From: Geosiphon pyriformis
Taxonomy: Eukaryota; Glomeromycota; Glomeromycetes; Archaeosporales; Geosiphonaceae
NCBI GenBank assembly: GCA_016748015.1
Contig: JAAOMT010000429.1
Coordinates: forward strand, 186,001-250,000
Reading direction: 5' to 3'
DNA length: 64,000 nt
Position numbers and translations under genes: made by a program. The notes beneath the pieces were generated by a model. That model made no database searches and was not told the origin of the DNA. It worked only from the letters and a program-made list of their open reading frames with translations. Every line of letters starts with the position of its first letter. Position 1 is the first letter of the stretch. Below are positions 62,419-64,000 of this stretch, piece after piece.

Positions 62419-63262
62419 GTGTTCTCTTCGGTCAATTACAGACTTAATTCTAAAGTTTACACGGTGATAATGACTAAAAGACATACTGAAGATTTAAGAA
62501 ACCTCATGCCTCAAGAATGTACGAATATTCTGGCCGTGCTGAAATACAATATTGAAAAGATTAATAATGTTTATCATCCTTGTAGGGATTTTTTAGAGAT
62601 CCTATCGGAAAATTATCCGGAGCCAATGAACCGCTTCACTTTTATGTGCGAGTAGTGCTTAAGTATAAAGAAAAGTAGGGTAATGTAGAAGTTAAACGTA
62701 AACCAGCAGAGCAAATGAGACAGATTTCAGAAGCCCTACAACCTCATCAAGATAAAGTGATTACAGAAAATTCAAGATAATGGCTAAATTGTAGAGTGAT
62801 TTGTGGTTCATCCTCATTTCCCTAAAAATAAATTATCTAACAAATTAATGCTATGAATCCCAAAACTTGAGCTGAGCTGCGAGAAATGTTAAAAGAGTTA
62901 ATGAAAAAGATGGAGATGAATGTTTGTTACGATCTCGTTTTTAAAATTATGCTAGGAGAGAGGTTAGAAAGAAAGAATATGACAAAAAAGAAGTAGGAGT
63001 CCCTAATCATTCAGAATCTGAGATTACGGTGATTATGTATCTTAAATATGAAGGGAAAAGATGAGTGGATGCCGAACGAAGCTAGACTTACTCCAAGAGG
63101 TTATAAAAAATATGTACTTTATCTCACATTTAGAATTAACATTAAAAATTTTATAAAAATTCATTGAGTAGGCTGTTATCTTAAGATAAAATTTTTCAAA
63201 CGAAAATCTTTTTATCCTATTGCTTATACTATTGCTAAAAGAGCAAAGAGTATTATAAATTA
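62419..63262 (+). pseudogene. Decayed gene of unknown family
   Basis: Protein-like sequence appears in changing plus-strand frames. First is an open piece, 62419-62655 (TKRHTEDLRNLMPQECTNIL, HPCRDFLEILSENYPEPMNR). Then come KPAEQMRQISEALQPHQDKV (about 62705-62765), AELREMLKELMKKMEMNVCY (about 62868-62930), VPNHSESEITVIMYLKYEG (about 62998-63055) and DEWMPNEARLTPRGYKKYVL (about 63060-63120), ending FYPIAYTIAKRAKSIIN at 63262. At least four breaks separate the pieces. I do not recognise the family. A transposase or a host gene is possible. Confidence 0.4.
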
Positions 63263-64000
63263 ACAAAATTGCCGTGAATTAGATTAATAAATTTTTATTT
63301 TTAATTAATAGTTTATAACTATAAATAAACAAAGATTAATAATTTAAATTTTTTTATTTGAAGACTAATATAATTAAAAAAAATTATTTTTGATAAGATT
63401 TTACTGAAAATTATTATTATAAATTGAATTTATAATATTTAATGAATTTATTTTTAATCATTATATCGTATATTTTTAAACAATTCAATTAGGTTAATTG
63501 GAACTTTTTCTTCAATATATGATTTGTTTAGTTTCTCTCAAAGATTTGTACCAATAAAAATGAACTATTTTTTCCTGGGAAATAAAATCTCAATAATGAA
63601 AATTCTTATTGATTCAAAAGGTCTAATCATCAAAAACCGCTTAATTTGGATACATGTAAGCTTTTATAAGAATATAAGCATGTCAAATGTATCATTGAGT
63701 TAACTTTTATTTTCAGGTGTTTCTCAATCACAAAATAATATTTATATTGTAAGATTTTTTGCAAAACCATTTATCAAAATCTTAATAAAAAATTCAGAAA
63801 ACTAAACTCAAATGATCCAGAAATATTAAACTGTGTACATTATTTTTCAAATGGATTAGAATTTTTAACTTAAAAACTGAAGAAATTGATATTTCGATAA
63901 AATTATTTAAAGTTTACTTTAAATTTCACTAATATAAATATTATATCATAAAATATTGTTTTAATGAATAAATAAAATTTTATTATTTCTATATTTCAAA
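63263..64000. other. AT-rich end of window, no gene seen
   Basis: A+T-rich to the window edge. I see no convincing frame. Confidence 0.6.

Noticed and set aside
1..64000. tRNA, rRNA, CRISPR or bacterial-type operon features
   Set aside because: No cloverleaf with a GGTTC-type loop, no rRNA blocks and no spaced direct repeats were seen. The introns and retroelements are eukaryotic.

Overview
The window looks like a fungal nuclear contig from an arbuscular mycorrhizal fungus (Glomeromycotina, Rhizophagus-like). This is inferred from four things: very high A+T; short GT-AG introns (roughly 70-200 bp); the LINE and gypsy protein families present; and a Crinkler-type effector gene beside a cluster of MGNxxS methyltransferases, a combination I associate with that group. 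No tRNA, rRNA or CRISPR array was seen.

Two compartments are visible. The left part (1 to about 35.8 kb) is nested, decayed retrotransposons. Gypsy-A (1-3055, +) is the 3' end of a Ty3/gypsy element inserted in LINE-A (3056-about 5375, +). LINE-B (about 7140-13870, +) and LINE-C (about 14276-20990, -) lie tail to tail. Gypsy-B (21293-31143, -) is a complete 9.85-kb element with both LTRs, a GCAT target duplication and the order gag, protease, Cys-rich module, dUTPase, RT, RNase H, integrase, extra ORF. LINE-D (about 31550-33280, +) keeps only ORF1 and the 3' tail. A strongly decayed solo LTR (33844-34808) and an orphan LINE tail (about 35600-35750) follow. Almost every element has in-frame stops at Gln or Trp positions, as expected from C-to-T (G-to-A) decay.

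The right part (about 38-64 kb) carries host genes separated by AT-rich DNA. Three class I SAM methyltransferase genes (39608-40886 +, 41881-42970 +, 50109-51465 -) all begin M-G-N-x-x-S, an N-myristoylation signature. Between them lie a membrane-anchored or secreted class 3 lipase (45855-47365, +) and a decayed unknown gene (about 43.74-44.95 kb, -). At 56757-58754 (+) is a Crinkler (CRN) gene with a ubiquitin-like header, a restriction-endonuclease-like domain and a kinase domain. Its reading frame is broken three times. A last decayed unknown gene lies at 62.4-63.3 kb.

The most notable points are the dUTPase-bearing gypsy element with a Cys-rich module and a conserved post-integrase ORF, the predicted myristoylated methyltransferase family, the CRN nuclease-kinase fusion and the ORF1-only LINE.
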